DNA of 64,000 bases, from contig NZ_CAJGBF010000002.1 in NCBI RefSeq assembly GCF_904424705.1, forward strand, positions 1-64,000, given 5' to 3'. Source of the stretch: Rossellomorea arthrocnemi. Lineage in GTDB: Bacteria > Bacillota > Bacilli > Bacillales > Bacillaceae_B. Positions 8,504-17,074 of the stretch are shown here, piece after piece. The notes beneath the pieces were generated by a model. It was not told where the DNA came from. It searched no databases and saw only the letters and a program-made list of their open reading frames with translations. Within the stretch, counting starts at the first letter, position 1. The number at the start of each line of letters is the position of its first letter. Both the position numbers and the translations under genes were made by a program.

Positions 8504-8674
8504 ATGTTACATACACTCACTCAAAAAACGAAATCGATGTTAAAAGATCTGGAAAAGGGAGAAGGGATGATTGTTTCAGGCATGCAATGGATCCTTCGTG
8601 CCATACTGCTGTCTTTCCTGGTCATAAGTGTTCCTGTATTTCTATATATCATGTGGCTTATTCCTTCTCTTTAA
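8504..8674 (+). CDS. Small single-pass membrane protein, 56 residues
   Basis: The first 22 residues are basic and polar (MLHTLTQKTKSMLKDLEKGE). The rest is one strongly hydrophobic helix (ILLSFLVISVPVFLYIMWL). GAGGAG lies seven bases before the ATG. Its last 17 bases overlap the 3' end of yodN on the other strand, with no terminator between them, so the two mRNAs would be complementary at their ends. I do not recognise the family. Confidence 0.65.
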   Translation: MLHTLTQKTKSMLKDLEKGEGMIVSGMQWILRAILLSFLVISVPVFLYIMWLIPSL

Positions 8675-9317
8675 CGATAGACTGTGAGTTTGTATGATTT
8701 TTTAACTGCTCTAACACGTAATCCATTTTATTCTTGTATTTATTATCCTGGAATAAGAGGTACAATGTTTTATAATCATTGTAGTGATCAAGGAGCTGAT
8801 CAATCCAGGTTGGCTTTGGATAAGCAGGTGAATAGAGCGATTTTGATTTACCTTCTTTTTTTTGCGGAAACACGAATCCATATTTTTTTATAAATGCCTC
8901 TGCCTGTTCTTCATCAGCAACTAAGGTAATTTCATCTTCATCTGCTTCCAGCCACTCACCGTCCGTAATCCTCATTAATTCGTAGATGACGTCTTCCCAC
9001 GCATCGTCTTTATACCGCCATATTTCTGTTCTGAAGCCCACCACTTTAAAAAGGTCTTCTTCGTATCCCTTCACCATAACAAGGTCTCCGAACAAAAATT
9101 TATATTCAATATCGATCTGTTCCTGTTCAAAAATATATCCATCATAAGAATCAAGCAATTCCAATGCCTTCTCCTTGAATAGCCCTTCACTTTCGTTAAC
9201 TTCATACAAAAACTCTCCGTCAAGCTTTTTAATGTCGGTAATTTTCCCGACTGTACCATAGATTGTAACGACTACCGTTTCCCCTACTCTGAATCTAGGC
9301 TCTTTTCGTTTCTTCAT
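8658..9317 (-). CDS. yodN: YodN-like protein
   Basis: 219 residues. Residues 8-50 (RFRVGETVVVTIYGTVGKIT) look like a small beta-barrel of the kind found in surface or RNA-binding modules, followed by a repeat-like second block (YKFLFGDLVMVKGYEEDL) and a Lys-rich helical tail. It matches yodN by position between yozD and yozE. Function is not known. The ATG at 9317 follows GGTGAGGGG; the longer reading frame upstream of it has no ribosome site. Confidence 0.72.
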   Translation of the reverse strand: MKKRKEPRFRVGETVVVTIYGTVGKITDIKKLDGEFLYEVNESEGLFKEKALELLDSYDGYIFEQEQIDIEYKFLFGDLVMVKGYEEDLFKVVGFRTEIWRYKDDAWEDVIYELMRITDGEWLEADEDEITLVADEEQAEAFIKKYGFVFPQKKEGKSKSLYSPAYPKPTWIDQLLDHYNDYKTLYLLFQDNKYKNKMDYVLEQLKNHTNSQSIVKEKE

Positions 9318-9471
9318 ACTCCCCTCACCCTTAATCGCCTTTTTTATATGATATGCAATAACACTCATATCGGTATACACGAAATCCCTGACTCTCTTTT
9401 CTTTACGGCAAGATTTGTTTTTCATGATATCGCCTAAAAAAAGAAACCTAACATTTTATAGCAGGACCTTT

Positions 9472-9511
9472 AAAAAAAGGACCGACGTTTGTAGGAAACA
9501 AATGTCAGTCC
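9472..9511 (-). terminator. Terminator after yozE
   Basis: GGACTGACATTTGT pairs with ACAAACGTCGGTCC (two mismatches) and is followed by seven T on the minus strand. It ends the lysine operon's downstream genes. Confidence 0.8.
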
Positions 9512-9531
9512 GGTGGCTAAGGGTATTTAGA

Positions 9532-9756
9532 TTATTCTTTTTCTTCTAATTGATAATGGTCCCAGGCCATGTCGAAAATGGACATACTTTCAAGATAATG
9601 ACCATTCATTTCGAGGTACGAACTGATTTCATGGTACCGTTGCGATTGTTTTGGAAAGCTGTGATCATCATAAGCAGAATTCGCAAATCTGGTTAGATCA
9701 TCCTTGGCAGTAGGTTGCCTATGTTTCATTAAATAATGATAAAAGGATTTTCTCAT
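9532..9756 (-). CDS. yozE: YozE (UPF0346) protein
   Basis: 74 residues. The family signature is clear: SFYHYLMKHR at the start, then FANSAYDDHSFPKQS and YHEISSYLEMN, ending with FDMAWDHY. These are small helical cytoplasmic proteins (SAM-like fold) of unknown function. The ATG at 9756 follows GGTGGAAGAG. Order yozE-yokU-kamA is the same as in B. subtilis. Confidence 0.93.
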   Translation of the reverse strand: MRKSFYHYLMKHRQPTAKDDLTRFANSAYDDHSFPKQSQRYHEISSYLEMNGHYLESMSIFDMAWDHYQLEEKE

Positions 9757-9870
9757 CTCTTCCACCCACCCTTGATCTATCTTTTCTAACAGGATAGCGG
9801 AAGAAGACGGATTCGTAAAGTGTTTGCACAAGACTTGAGCAAATTCATGAAATGGCCGAATTCCCAGTCT

Positions 9871-10155
9871 CTAAAATCGAAAGTAATTCTTCTTAAGTAA
9901 TCGGGGAAGCTCCATTAATTCTTTATAAGGGATCACTTTATCTATTAACCTGGTATCAATAAGCATCAGTTGGTCTTCAATCTCATTAATGACTGATTCT
10001 TCCTGGTATTCCATTCCACAATGACTGCAGCTCACGCCAGGGACATTTGCAATCTGAATCGCACGTGTGCCATCAGGCAATTCCCAATACACACTGGATT
10101 GATGTGCATGAGCCGTCTTCCTTTCACACCATTCGCACGTTTTATTTTTACTCAT
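9871..10155 (-). CDS. yokU: YokU zinc-finger protein
   Basis: 94 residues with two CxxC pairs: CEWCERKTAHAH near the N terminus and CSHCGMEY about 40 residues later, a zinc-ribbon pattern as in the MqsA/YgiT group. The rest is helical. The start codon overlaps the end of kamA by eight bases, so translation is coupled. YokU proteins regularly accompany lysine 2,3-aminomutase; the role is unknown. Confidence 0.88.
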   Translation of the reverse strand: MSKNKTCEWCERKTAHAHQSSVYWELPDGTRAIQIANVPGVSCSHCGMEYQEESVINEIEDQLMLIDTRLIDKVIPYKELMELPRLLKKNYFRF

Positions 10156-11575
10156 TGATGGTTTCTTCCTTATCATCATTTTTATCCTTATTCATTTTTG
10201 AAAGCATGGCTTTATGCTTTTTCTCCTTAAGCTGATCCCTCTTCCCCCTGAAGTTCTTAAGGGAGTTGTGATCAGGGTTTTCCTGATATTCCTTCCGTCG
10301 CTCCAAACGCCTGAGTCCAGCAGGAGTGAGTGAAGAATGGGTCTGGTTTATCAATCCGGCAATTCCTATGCTCGATTCTTTGATTTCTTCATCATGGTAC
10401 ACTTCTTTAAAGTATTCATCGGCCCTTCCTGCTACATATTCTTCGGGTTCGGGGTAAGTAGAGATGACTCCTTCGAAATTACGCACAACCACTTTCGAAG
10501 CACTTTGGGAAATAAGATAATTAGGCTGCAGGGAAATCTTACCTCCACCACCAGGAGCGTCCAGCACGAAGGTTGGAACGGCATAACCGGATGTGTGTCC
10601 CCTCAATCCTTCGATGATTTCCAGCCCCTTGCTGACAGGTGCACGGAAATGGCCGATCCCTTCAGACAAATCACATTGATAAATATAATATGGGCGTACG
10701 CGAATCTTCACCAAATCGTGCATTAGCTTCCTCATGATCGGAACACTGTCATTGATTCCTGCCAGGATTACCGCTTGATTTCCTACCGGTACACCCGCAT
10801 TCACAAGCATCTCACAAGCGTTTTTGGACTCCTCTGTTATTTCTATGGACGTATTAAAATGTGTATTTAACCAAACCGGATGATATTTCTTTAAGATATT
10901 GCACAAGTTTTCAGTGATCCTTTGCGGAAATACGACTGGTGCCCTCGTTCCAATCCGGATGATCTCAACATGCGGGATGTCTCTTAGATTTTTTAATATA
11001 TACTCAAGAATTTGATCATTGATCAGTAAGCCATCCCCGCCTGAGAGAAGTACGTCTCTTACACTTGGGGTTTCCCGGATATATTCAATGGCTGCATCAA
11101 GCTGCTTCTTTGGAACACCCATTCCGATTTGTCCTGAAAACCTTCTTCTTGTACAGTAGCGGCAGTACATCGAGCACTGATTTGTGACCAGAAATAAAAC
11201 CCTGTCCGGGTATCTGTGAGTCAATCCGGGAACGGGGGAATCCTCATCTTCATGCAAAGGATCTTCAAGGTCATACTTCGTTTTGTGGATCTCCTCTCCG
11301 ATTGGGACGGATTGCATCCTGATCGGACAGCGGGGATCATCCTCATTCATTAGCCATGCATAATAAGGGGTAATATTCAACGGAATGGTCTTGGTTGAAA
11401 TTCTGACACCTTCTTCTTCCTCAGGAGTCAAATTCACCACTTTCTTCAAGTCATCAAGGGTTCTGATCGTGTTTGTCAGCTGCCATAACCAGTTATTCCA
11501 TTGTTCATCCGTCACATCTTTCCAAAGCTCAATTTCTTTCCAATCCCTTTTTGGTTTATAGAGATTCATTTTCAT
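10148..11575 (-). CDS. kamA: L-lysine 2,3-aminomutase
   Basis: 475-residue radical-SAM enzyme that converts L-lysine to L-beta-lysine using PLP and an iron-sulfur cluster. The cluster cysteines are Cys134, Cys138 and Cys141 in CSMYCRYC. The PLP lysine is Lys346 in PGGGGKISLQP, and Asp302 and Asp339 match the substrate-binding aspartates of the clostridial enzyme. The C-terminal 50 residues are Lys-rich and disordered. It lies at the end of the yodT-yodS-yodR-yodQ-yodP operon, which in B. subtilis is switched on in the mother cell. An ATG two codons in is better spaced from GGTGGAG and may be the true start. Confidence 0.97.
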   Translation of the reverse strand: MKMNLYKPKRDWKEIELWKDVTDEQWNNWLWQLTNTIRTLDDLKKVVNLTPEEEEGVRISTKTIPLNITPYYAWLMNEDDPRCPIRMQSVPIGEEIHKTKYDLEDPLHEDEDSPVPGLTHRYPDRVLFLVTNQCSMYCRYCTRRRFSGQIGMGVPKKQLDAAIEYIRETPSVRDVLLSGGDGLLINDQILEYILKNLRDIPHVEIIRIGTRAPVVFPQRITENLCNILKKYHPVWLNTHFNTSIEITEESKNACEMLVNAGVPVGNQAVILAGINDSVPIMRKLMHDLVKIRVRPYYIYQCDLSEGIGHFRAPVSKGLEIIEGLRGHTSGYAVPTFVLDAPGGGGKISLQPNYLISQSASKVVVRNFEGVISTYPEPEEYVAGRADEYFKEVYHDEEIKESSIGIAGLINQTHSSLTPAGLRRLERRKEYQENPDHNSLKNFRGKRDQLKEKKHKAMLSKMNKDKNDDKEETINE

Positions 11576-11724
11576 CTACTCCACCAACTTTCCAAAAGTT
11601 TCTTTCCACCAGACTCAAATGGCCACATACACCCGTCTGAAGGATACCTGTCCGTGAAGGAAAAGACTGTCTTCTCCAGCTTTAATACTGCTTTGTTTTG
11701 AATACGCGTTTGGGATTTTCCGGT

Positions 11725-12558
11725 CTAGAATTCACTTAAATCCTTTTCCCAAATGTTCATATCTTCCATTTTGTCAAAGATGATGCAGTTATTCGCCAAT
11801 CTTCCACCATACTTGTATCCAAGCTGATGAAATGCTGCATTCATACCGAATGAAAGCGCCCTGGCAATCGTATAGGCACAAAATATATTTTGGTGTACCA
11901 ATTCGCTTTCCAATCTTTGTAGCAGATGCTTCATGTACCCGCTCTTCCGATGGGAAGATCTCGTAGCACAATCTGTTAGCTCAGCATTCCTGTTAGTTGA
12001 TGATATTTCAGCAGAAGCTGCACTGATAATTCTTCCATCCTCCTCGATGTACACAAAGATTGTCCCATTTCTCATGGATTCTCTCACATAGTCTGGAACG
12101 TGTAATGGTACAGGATATAGCATAAATACTTCCTGATACAGATCCGCTAATTTCCCTGCGTGTTCCTCGGTTGCGACAGAAATCAATCCAGAAACCTCCA
12201 AATCTTGTTCACCTAGCTTTTGAACCGCTTGGAGAATGTCGTCCTCTTTTTTCCAATAGGAACTGTTCCTCCGATCATCAGTCAGAAATTTACTCATAAA
12301 TAAAGCCCTGTCTCCATTAAAATATCTGTTTACTCCCCCCTCCAAAATAAAGCCCTTTTCTAAAAAATAGCCGGCCTGATTTGACCTTGCTTTTACGATG
12401 ACCTTTTCAAACTGATGAGACTCAGCCTCTTCCATCACATACTCCCATAACCTTCCTGCGTTTCCACTGAACTCATCCACCCTGAGCCTTCGATTGTAGT
12501 CATCTTTATAAATAGTCGCTTCCACTTTAGGTTGCTTTATATATTCGTATGTTTGCAT
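11725..12558 (-). CDS. ablB: Beta-lysine N-acetyltransferase (GNAT)
   Basis: 277 residues. The C-terminal half (about 125-265) is a GNAT domain with the acetyl-CoA region HRKSGYMKHLL; the N-terminal half is the domain typical of AblB/YodP. With KamA it makes N-epsilon-acetyl-beta-lysine, an osmolyte in archaea; here it sits with catabolic genes. The ATG at 12558 follows AAGGGG by nine bases; the frame extends nine codons further up without a better site. The gap to kamA is about 150 bases, with no clear terminator. Confidence 0.9.
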   Translation of the reverse strand: MQTYEYIKQPKVEATIYKDDYNRRLRVDEFSGNAGRLWEYVMEEAESHQFEKVIVKARSNQAGYFLEKGFILEGGVNRYFNGDRALFMSKFLTDDRRNSSYWKKEDDILQAVQKLGEQDLEVSGLISVATEEHAGKLADLYQEVFMLYPVPLHVPDYVRESMRNGTIFVYIEEDGRIISAASAEISSTNRNAELTDCATRSSHRKSGYMKHLLQRLESELVHQNIFCAYTIARALSFGMNAAFHQLGYKYGGRLANNCIIFDKMEDMNIWEKDLSEF

Positions 12559-12622
12559 TCTTATAAGCCCCTTTTTATCAAACATATGAGATGAATAGAT
12601 AAGTTATGAAACAAACGGCCAT

Positions 12623-12669
12623 AAAAAGGGAACAACCTCTGTCTAGAATTAGATGAGTTGTTCCTTTTG
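12623..12669. terminator. Hairpin between yodQ and ablB
   Basis: GGAACAAC and GTTGTTCC pair with A and T runs on the outside, so it can stop transcription either way. It lies just before ablB in the operon direction and could reduce read-through from yodQ. Confidence 0.7.
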
Positions 12670-12730
12670 TCTTGATATGAATAAAATGAGGTATATAGTA
12701 GTGGGATATCATCACTCAATCACGAAGTGT

Positions 12731-12759
12731 AAAAACGCCATTCTTCCCTGCGGGCGTTA
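12731..12759 (-). terminator. Hairpin directly after yodQ
   Basis: On the minus strand AACGCC ... GGCGTT is followed by five T, about 40 bases after the yodQ stop. Together with the next hairpin it separates the operon into two transcription segments. Confidence 0.6.
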
Positions 12760-12797
12760 CTGTAAGCACTGTATGAATCTTTCCCCTTTCTGATAAA

Positions 12798-14063
12798 TCA
12801 TGACTGTTTATTACACCAATCGATCATAAAGAGAGAGAGAATTTCCGCACATTGATAAATCCTCTCTAATTCAATGTATTCGTTTGCGTCATGGGCCACT
12901 TCCGTTGTACCCGGTCCAAATACAACCACTGGAATATTGCCACCCTGAGACAGAATCCCACCATCCGTACCCCAAGGTGAGGCTTCGATGAGCGGATTCA
13001 CTCCCATTACCTGTCCAGCATGTGTGGAAAGGGTCATCACCAATTCATGGTCACTTGGAAGGTTTCCAGGCTGCCAGCGCCCGCCAAACCATTCCACTTC
13101 AACAGGGTGTTCGTCAAACCAGGTATCCATTGACTTCAGGTTGGAAATCTTTGTTGTAAATTCTTTTTCGACATCCTGAAGTGTTTCCCAAGGACCGACA
13201 CCTATCCTTCCTTCAATGACAGCCGTATCAGGAACGGAAGATGGCCATTTCCCACTCTCAATTCTCCCAATGTTAACGGGTAATGGAATCGGGATATTGC
13301 TATATAATGGATCTGTCACCCTATCGTTACGTGCATTTTCCAATTCCTGAAGGGACTGAACGACTTTATATGCCTTTTCTATTGCATTCACACCTTCATA
13401 CCTTGTGCCTCCATGTGCAGATTTCCCCTTCACCTTTAGGCGAAACCACATGGACCCTTGCTGTTTAGGGAAGATTTTCATATTTGTCGGCTCAGGAATA
13501 ATGGCAGCATCCGCTTTGTACCCTCTAATTAGCGCCGCTAATGTCCCCGTTCCACCACTCTCCTCTTCAATGACACTCTGAAAGATAACATCTCCTTTCA
13601 AAGGGATATTCAGCTCTTTTATCACTTCAATGGCGAGAAGTAAAGCAACGGATCCTCCCTTCATATCCGTTGAACCACGCCCGTAAAGCTTCCCTCCCTC
13701 GATGACTCCACTATAAGGATCATGGAGCCAATCTTTCCTGTCCCCTTCAGGTACAACATCGATGTGTCCATTTAATAGAAGGCTTTTCCCTCCACCTGTT
13801 CCTCTCAGGACCCCTACCACATTTGGATTTCCTTTAAAATTCTTTCGGTCGCATCGATAAAATGGATGGTTTTCAATATCAATCTCGTTTATTTCCCATA
13901 TGTCCAACTCCATGCCAAGCTTTCTGCATTTTTCGATAATAATGGCCTGTGCCTTTGATTCGTTTTCTCTTACACTGTCCTCCTGGACCAGTCTTTGAAG
14001 AAGCTTGATTGTACGTTTCTTTTTTTCTTCTATTTTTTCTTTGATTAGACGATGAGTTTCCAT
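12798..14063 (-). CDS. yodQ: M20 deacetylase/deacylase (YodQ)
   Basis: 421 residues, an M20 zinc hydrolase of the acetylornithine deacetylase/ArgE group. Metal-site motifs are NGHIDVVPEG (His100, Asp102), GRGSTDMKGG (Asp133), the EEESGGTG acid pair (166-168) and a C-terminal AHDANEY histidine. A dimerisation domain sits between about 200 and 310. In the operon it could remove the acetyl group from acetyl-beta-lysine or a later intermediate. The gene lies 13 bases after yodR. Substrate is inferred from context only. Confidence 0.92.
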   Translation of the reverse strand: METHRLIKEKIEEKKKRTIKLLQRLVQEDSVRENESKAQAIIIEKCRKLGMELDIWEINEIDIENHPFYRCDRKNFKGNPNVVGVLRGTGGGKSLLLNGHIDVVPEGDRKDWLHDPYSGVIEGGKLYGRGSTDMKGGSVALLLAIEVIKELNIPLKGDVIFQSVIEEESGGTGTLAALIRGYKADAAIIPEPTNMKIFPKQQGSMWFRLKVKGKSAHGGTRYEGVNAIEKAYKVVQSLQELENARNDRVTDPLYSNIPIPLPVNIGRIESGKWPSSVPDTAVIEGRIGVGPWETLQDVEKEFTTKISNLKSMDTWFDEHPVEVEWFGGRWQPGNLPSDHELVMTLSTHAGQVMGVNPLIEASPWGTDGGILSQGGNIPVVVFGPGTTEVAHDANEYIELERIYQCAEILSLFMIDWCNKQS

Positions 14064-14076
14064 ATCGTTTCCTCCC

Positions 14077-14739
14077 TTACCCTATGTATTTGATCACAGG
14101 GCTTAAGCTGTAACGGGCTTCTGTTGTCTCCTCTATATCTTCCACCGTATAAGGATTGAATATCTCACTCAAGATTAATTGATTATCTTCGATGTAGAAT
14201 ACAGCCCGGTCAGTGATAATCATCGATACACAGCGACTAGCTGTTAATGGAAGTGTGCAATCCCTCACGATTTTGCTTCCTCCATTTTTGTCTAAATGGG
14301 TCATCAGGACAATGACCTTTTTGGCTTTAGAGGCAAGTTCGGTCGCCCCCCCCATCCCAGGGACTTTTTGGCCCGGGATGATCCAATTAGCCAGATCCCC
14401 CTTTTCACTTACCTGCAGTGACCCAAGAATCGTTAAATCGATTTTGCCTCTGCGGATCATGGCAAAAGCGATGGAGCTATCCGTATAGCATCCCCCATTC
14501 ATTAATGAAACTGGAAATCCTCCTGCATTACACAAGTTTTCATCTTCACTGCCTTCTCCAGGTGCAGGACCGATGCCGATAATTCCATTTTCAGATTGAA
14601 ATACGACAGGAAAACCTGGGGGAAGGTGATTTGGAACGAGGGATGGGATACCGATCCCCAAATTAACAATCATATTATCCTTCACTTCCTGCGCAGCCCG
14701 CATTGCCATCTTTTCCTTCATTTCGTTTCCCAGGCCCAT
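14077..14739 (-). CDS. yodR: Acyl-CoA transferase, beta subunit
   Basis: 220 residues of the 3-oxoacid CoA-transferase B family. The catalytic glutamate sits in QSENGIIGIGP near residue 49, and GGATELASKAKKV is the usual CoA-proximal segment. It pairs with YodS to move CoA between acids. In lysine fermentation such enzymes act on beta-keto acids made from lysine, so a step in beta-lysine breakdown is likely. It overlaps yodS by 22 bases. The ATG at 14739 follows AAAGGAG. Confidence 0.92.
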   Translation of the reverse strand: MGLGNEMKEKMAMRAAQEVKDNMIVNLGIGIPSLVPNHLPPGFPVVFQSENGIIGIGPAPGEGSEDENLCNAGGFPVSLMNGGCYTDSSIAFAMIRRGKIDLTILGSLQVSEKGDLANWIIPGQKVPGMGGATELASKAKKVIVLMTHLDKNGGSKIVRDCTLPLTASRCVSMIITDRAVFYIEDNQLILSEIFNPYTVEDIEETTEARYSLSPVIKYIG

Positions 14740-15416
14740 CTCCAATCGACTCCTTTAGACAAAACGATATGATCAACGAAAACACCTGAAGTGACAATTT
14801 CCTCGGGATCCAGTTCTCCATAACCCACGACTTCCTCCGCCTCGACAATCGTTATATCTGCTGCCATAGCAATTAGTGGATTTGTGTTTCTTGCGCTCTT
14901 ATCATAGATGAGATTTCCGAATGGATCCGCTTTTTTCGCAAAGACAATCCCCACTTCAGCAACCAGTGCGCTTTCATATATATAACGATCCCCGTCAATT
15001 TCAAGGAAGGTCTTTCCGTTATTCAAATATGGATCATCAACCCCAATATCGCTTACAATCCCTTTTAACCCCACTCCACCTGCCCTGATTCTCTCGGCTA
15101 ATATTCCTTGTGGAGAGAATTCAACCTCCAGTTTCCCCTCACTCATTAACCTACCAGCTATCGGATTAGAGCCAATATGAGAAGCAATCACTTTCCTCAC
15201 TCTATTTTGAGCGATCAATTGCCCAATGCCGATATGGGGAAATCCTGTGTCGTTTCCGATGATGGTGAGGTCCTTCACCCCCCACTCCAAAAGATGGTTC
15301 AAAATGGTGGGAGGGGACCCGACCCCTCCAAAACCACCAAACATCAGTGTCATTTCATCTCGAAAAAAATGCCGGATTCTTTCGTAACTACTCCTTTTGC
15401 TGTGATGATAAGACAT
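14718..15416 (-). CDS. yodS: Acyl-CoA transferase, alpha subunit
   Basis: 232 residues of the CoA-transferase A family: MFGGFGGVGSPPTIL near residue 30 is the glycine-rich CoA-binding loop, and GKTFLEIDGDRYIYESAL a conserved core segment. It forms the heteromer with YodR. Its ATG begins directly after the yodT stop codon and its end overlaps yodR, so all three are translationally coupled. Specificity cannot be read from the sequence. Confidence 0.92.
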   Translation of the reverse strand: MSYHHSKRSSYERIRHFFRDEMTLMFGGFGGVGSPPTILNHLLEWGVKDLTIIGNDTGFPHIGIGQLIAQNRVRKVIASHIGSNPIAGRLMSEGKLEVEFSPQGILAERIRAGGVGLKGIVSDIGVDDPYLNNGKTFLEIDGDRYIYESALVAEVGIVFAKKADPFGNLIYDKSARNTNPLIAMAADITIVEAEEVVGYGELDPEEIVTSGVFVDHIVLSKGVDWRWAWETK

Positions 15417-16811
15417 CTAATTCACCTGCCAATTCTCTGCTGCCATTTGAAATGTACTCCTCAACCTTTTAGCCATTTCTTCAAGCTCCCTTTTGGTGCT
15501 ATTCAATGGTGGGGCGATCATAATGGCGGAGCCCTTTCTGCCATCGATACCTGCTGAGGCAGGGTATAGTAAAATCCCATTTTCCACACCTTTCTGAACG
15601 ATGAAAGAAGTAAAACCTGCCCCCCACTCATTAAATTCAATCCCCCACATGAGACCTCTTCCCCTGATATGCTGAACAAAGGGAAATTCGTTTTTACATT
15701 TTTCCAGAAGATTCTTTAAATAAGTTCCTTTTTGATCGACACCTTCAATGATTTTTTCCGAATCAATCAGCTTTAGAACGGCTAATGCCGCAGTTGCAGA
15801 CATGGGATTGCCACTAAAAGTATGTCCGCTCATAATCACTTTACTCCCATTTACAATCGGCTCCATGACCTTTTCTGATATGAGGGTGGCCGCAATGGGT
15901 GCATAGCCAGCACTCAGTCCTTTACCGATCGCCACAATATCAGCATTGACACCCCATTGCTCCAAGGCTAGGAATGTCCCTGTCCTTCCGCATCCAGTCA
16001 TTACCTCGTCTGAAATAAACAAAATGTCATGCAATTCACAGATCTCCTTAATCCGTTCGTAATATCCCTTTGGGGGGGTGATCGCCCCTCCTGCAGCTCC
16101 AATGATCGGTTCAGCAATAAACGCAGCAATATTTTCAGCTCCTATCCTGCTTACCATTGTATCCAGTTGAGATGCACAAACCATATCGCATGATGGATAA
16201 GCCTTACCAAACGGACAGTGTACACAGTAAGGCGGCTCAATGGTTGGCCAATCCCCTAAAAACGAATCGAAGCGTTCCCTTCTTGATGGATGACCTGAAG
16301 CAGATAATGCCCCAAATGTGATTCCATGATAACTGAGCCATCTTGATAAGATCTTCCTTTTCATCGGTTTTCCTTGTTCCTGCCAGTGTTGAATGGCGAT
16401 TTTGATGGCTGTTTCCACAGCCTCCGATCCACTATTCACGAAGAAGGTCCAGGGGTAACCTGTTTTGTCATTCAAGAAGGTCGCTAAATCCTCTGCAGGC
16501 TGATTGCTGAACTGAGACCGATACACAAAGGCCACTTTGTTTCCTTGATTCACGATGGATTGCAGAATGTCTTCCATACCATGTCCCAAATTTGCAGTCA
16601 CCGCTCCAGAACAGGCATCTATATATTCATGTCCTTCGGTGTCATATAAAAAAACACCCTTTCCATAATCAATCGTCGGATAATGTTCCCCAATCAACGG
16701 TTTTATTAAATGCGAATGAGGCATCGTTACCCCTCCTGAAAGAATCAGATTCGTACTCTCTTTCGATTCGCTCATCTGGATGTTCATTAAGATTTCCCTT
16801 ACATTATTCAT
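15417..16811 (-). CDS. yodT: Class III PLP aminotransferase (YodT)
   Basis: 464 residues (long start). The class III motif FISDEVMTGCGRTG (about 265-278) is followed by the PLP-binding lysine Lys297 in AIGKGLSAGY. NSGSEAVE near 126-133 binds the phosphate. It is the first gene of the lysine operon and probably removes an amino group from beta-lysine or a derivative, but the substrate is inferred. The CxxCxxxxxxxxC insertion CVHCPFGKAYPSC is noteworthy and resembles a metal site. An ATG at 16787 behind AAGGGA is an equally good start. Confidence 0.92.
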   Translation of the reverse strand: MNNVREILMNIQMSESKESTNLILSGGVTMPHSHLIKPLIGEHYPTIDYGKGVFLYDTEGHEYIDACSGAVTANLGHGMEDILQSIVNQGNKVAFVYRSQFSNQPAEDLATFLNDKTGYPWTFFVNSGSEAVETAIKIAIQHWQEQGKPMKRKILSRWLSYHGITFGALSASGHPSRRERFDSFLGDWPTIEPPYCVHCPFGKAYPSCDMVCASQLDTMVSRIGAENIAAFIAEPIIGAAGGAITPPKGYYERIKEICELHDILFISDEVMTGCGRTGTFLALEQWGVNADIVAIGKGLSAGYAPIAATLISEKVMEPIVNGSKVIMSGHTFSGNPMSATAALAVLKLIDSEKIIEGVDQKGTYLKNLLEKCKNEFPFVQHIRGRGLMWGIEFNEWGAGFTSFIVQKGVENGILLYPASAGIDGRKGSAIMIAPPLNSTKRELEEMAKRLRSTFQMAAENWQVN

Positions 16812-16980
16812 ATGTAAGAAAAGCTGAATCTTTCTTTCTTTATCAAAAAAGCATCATATTGTTGGATTTTCTCAAGAATAATCAACCCTTAGTATGAATT
16901 CGCGAAAGGAAAATCATAGGTTTCCCTCTATTGCATGATTGAAATATACTAAAATTCTCAAAAATTCGACAAAAATTCTT

Positions 16981-17009
16981 TAAATTGACTAGATATATTA
17001 GGTCGATAT
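16981..17009 (+). promoter_or_regulatory. SigD-like promoter for the chemoreceptor
   Basis: TAAA at 16981-16984 and GTCGATAT at 17002-17009 resemble the motility sigma factor elements (TAAA and GCCGATAT), one mismatch in the -10. The 17-base spacer is two longer than usual. A SigA reading, TTGACT-16-TATGTA, overlaps it. Confidence 0.45.
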
Positions 17010-17074
17010 GTATAAAATAATGGTAAGTTCATCCTTTGATGCTACTTTTTGCTTATCTTCAGGAGGGGGAAACG

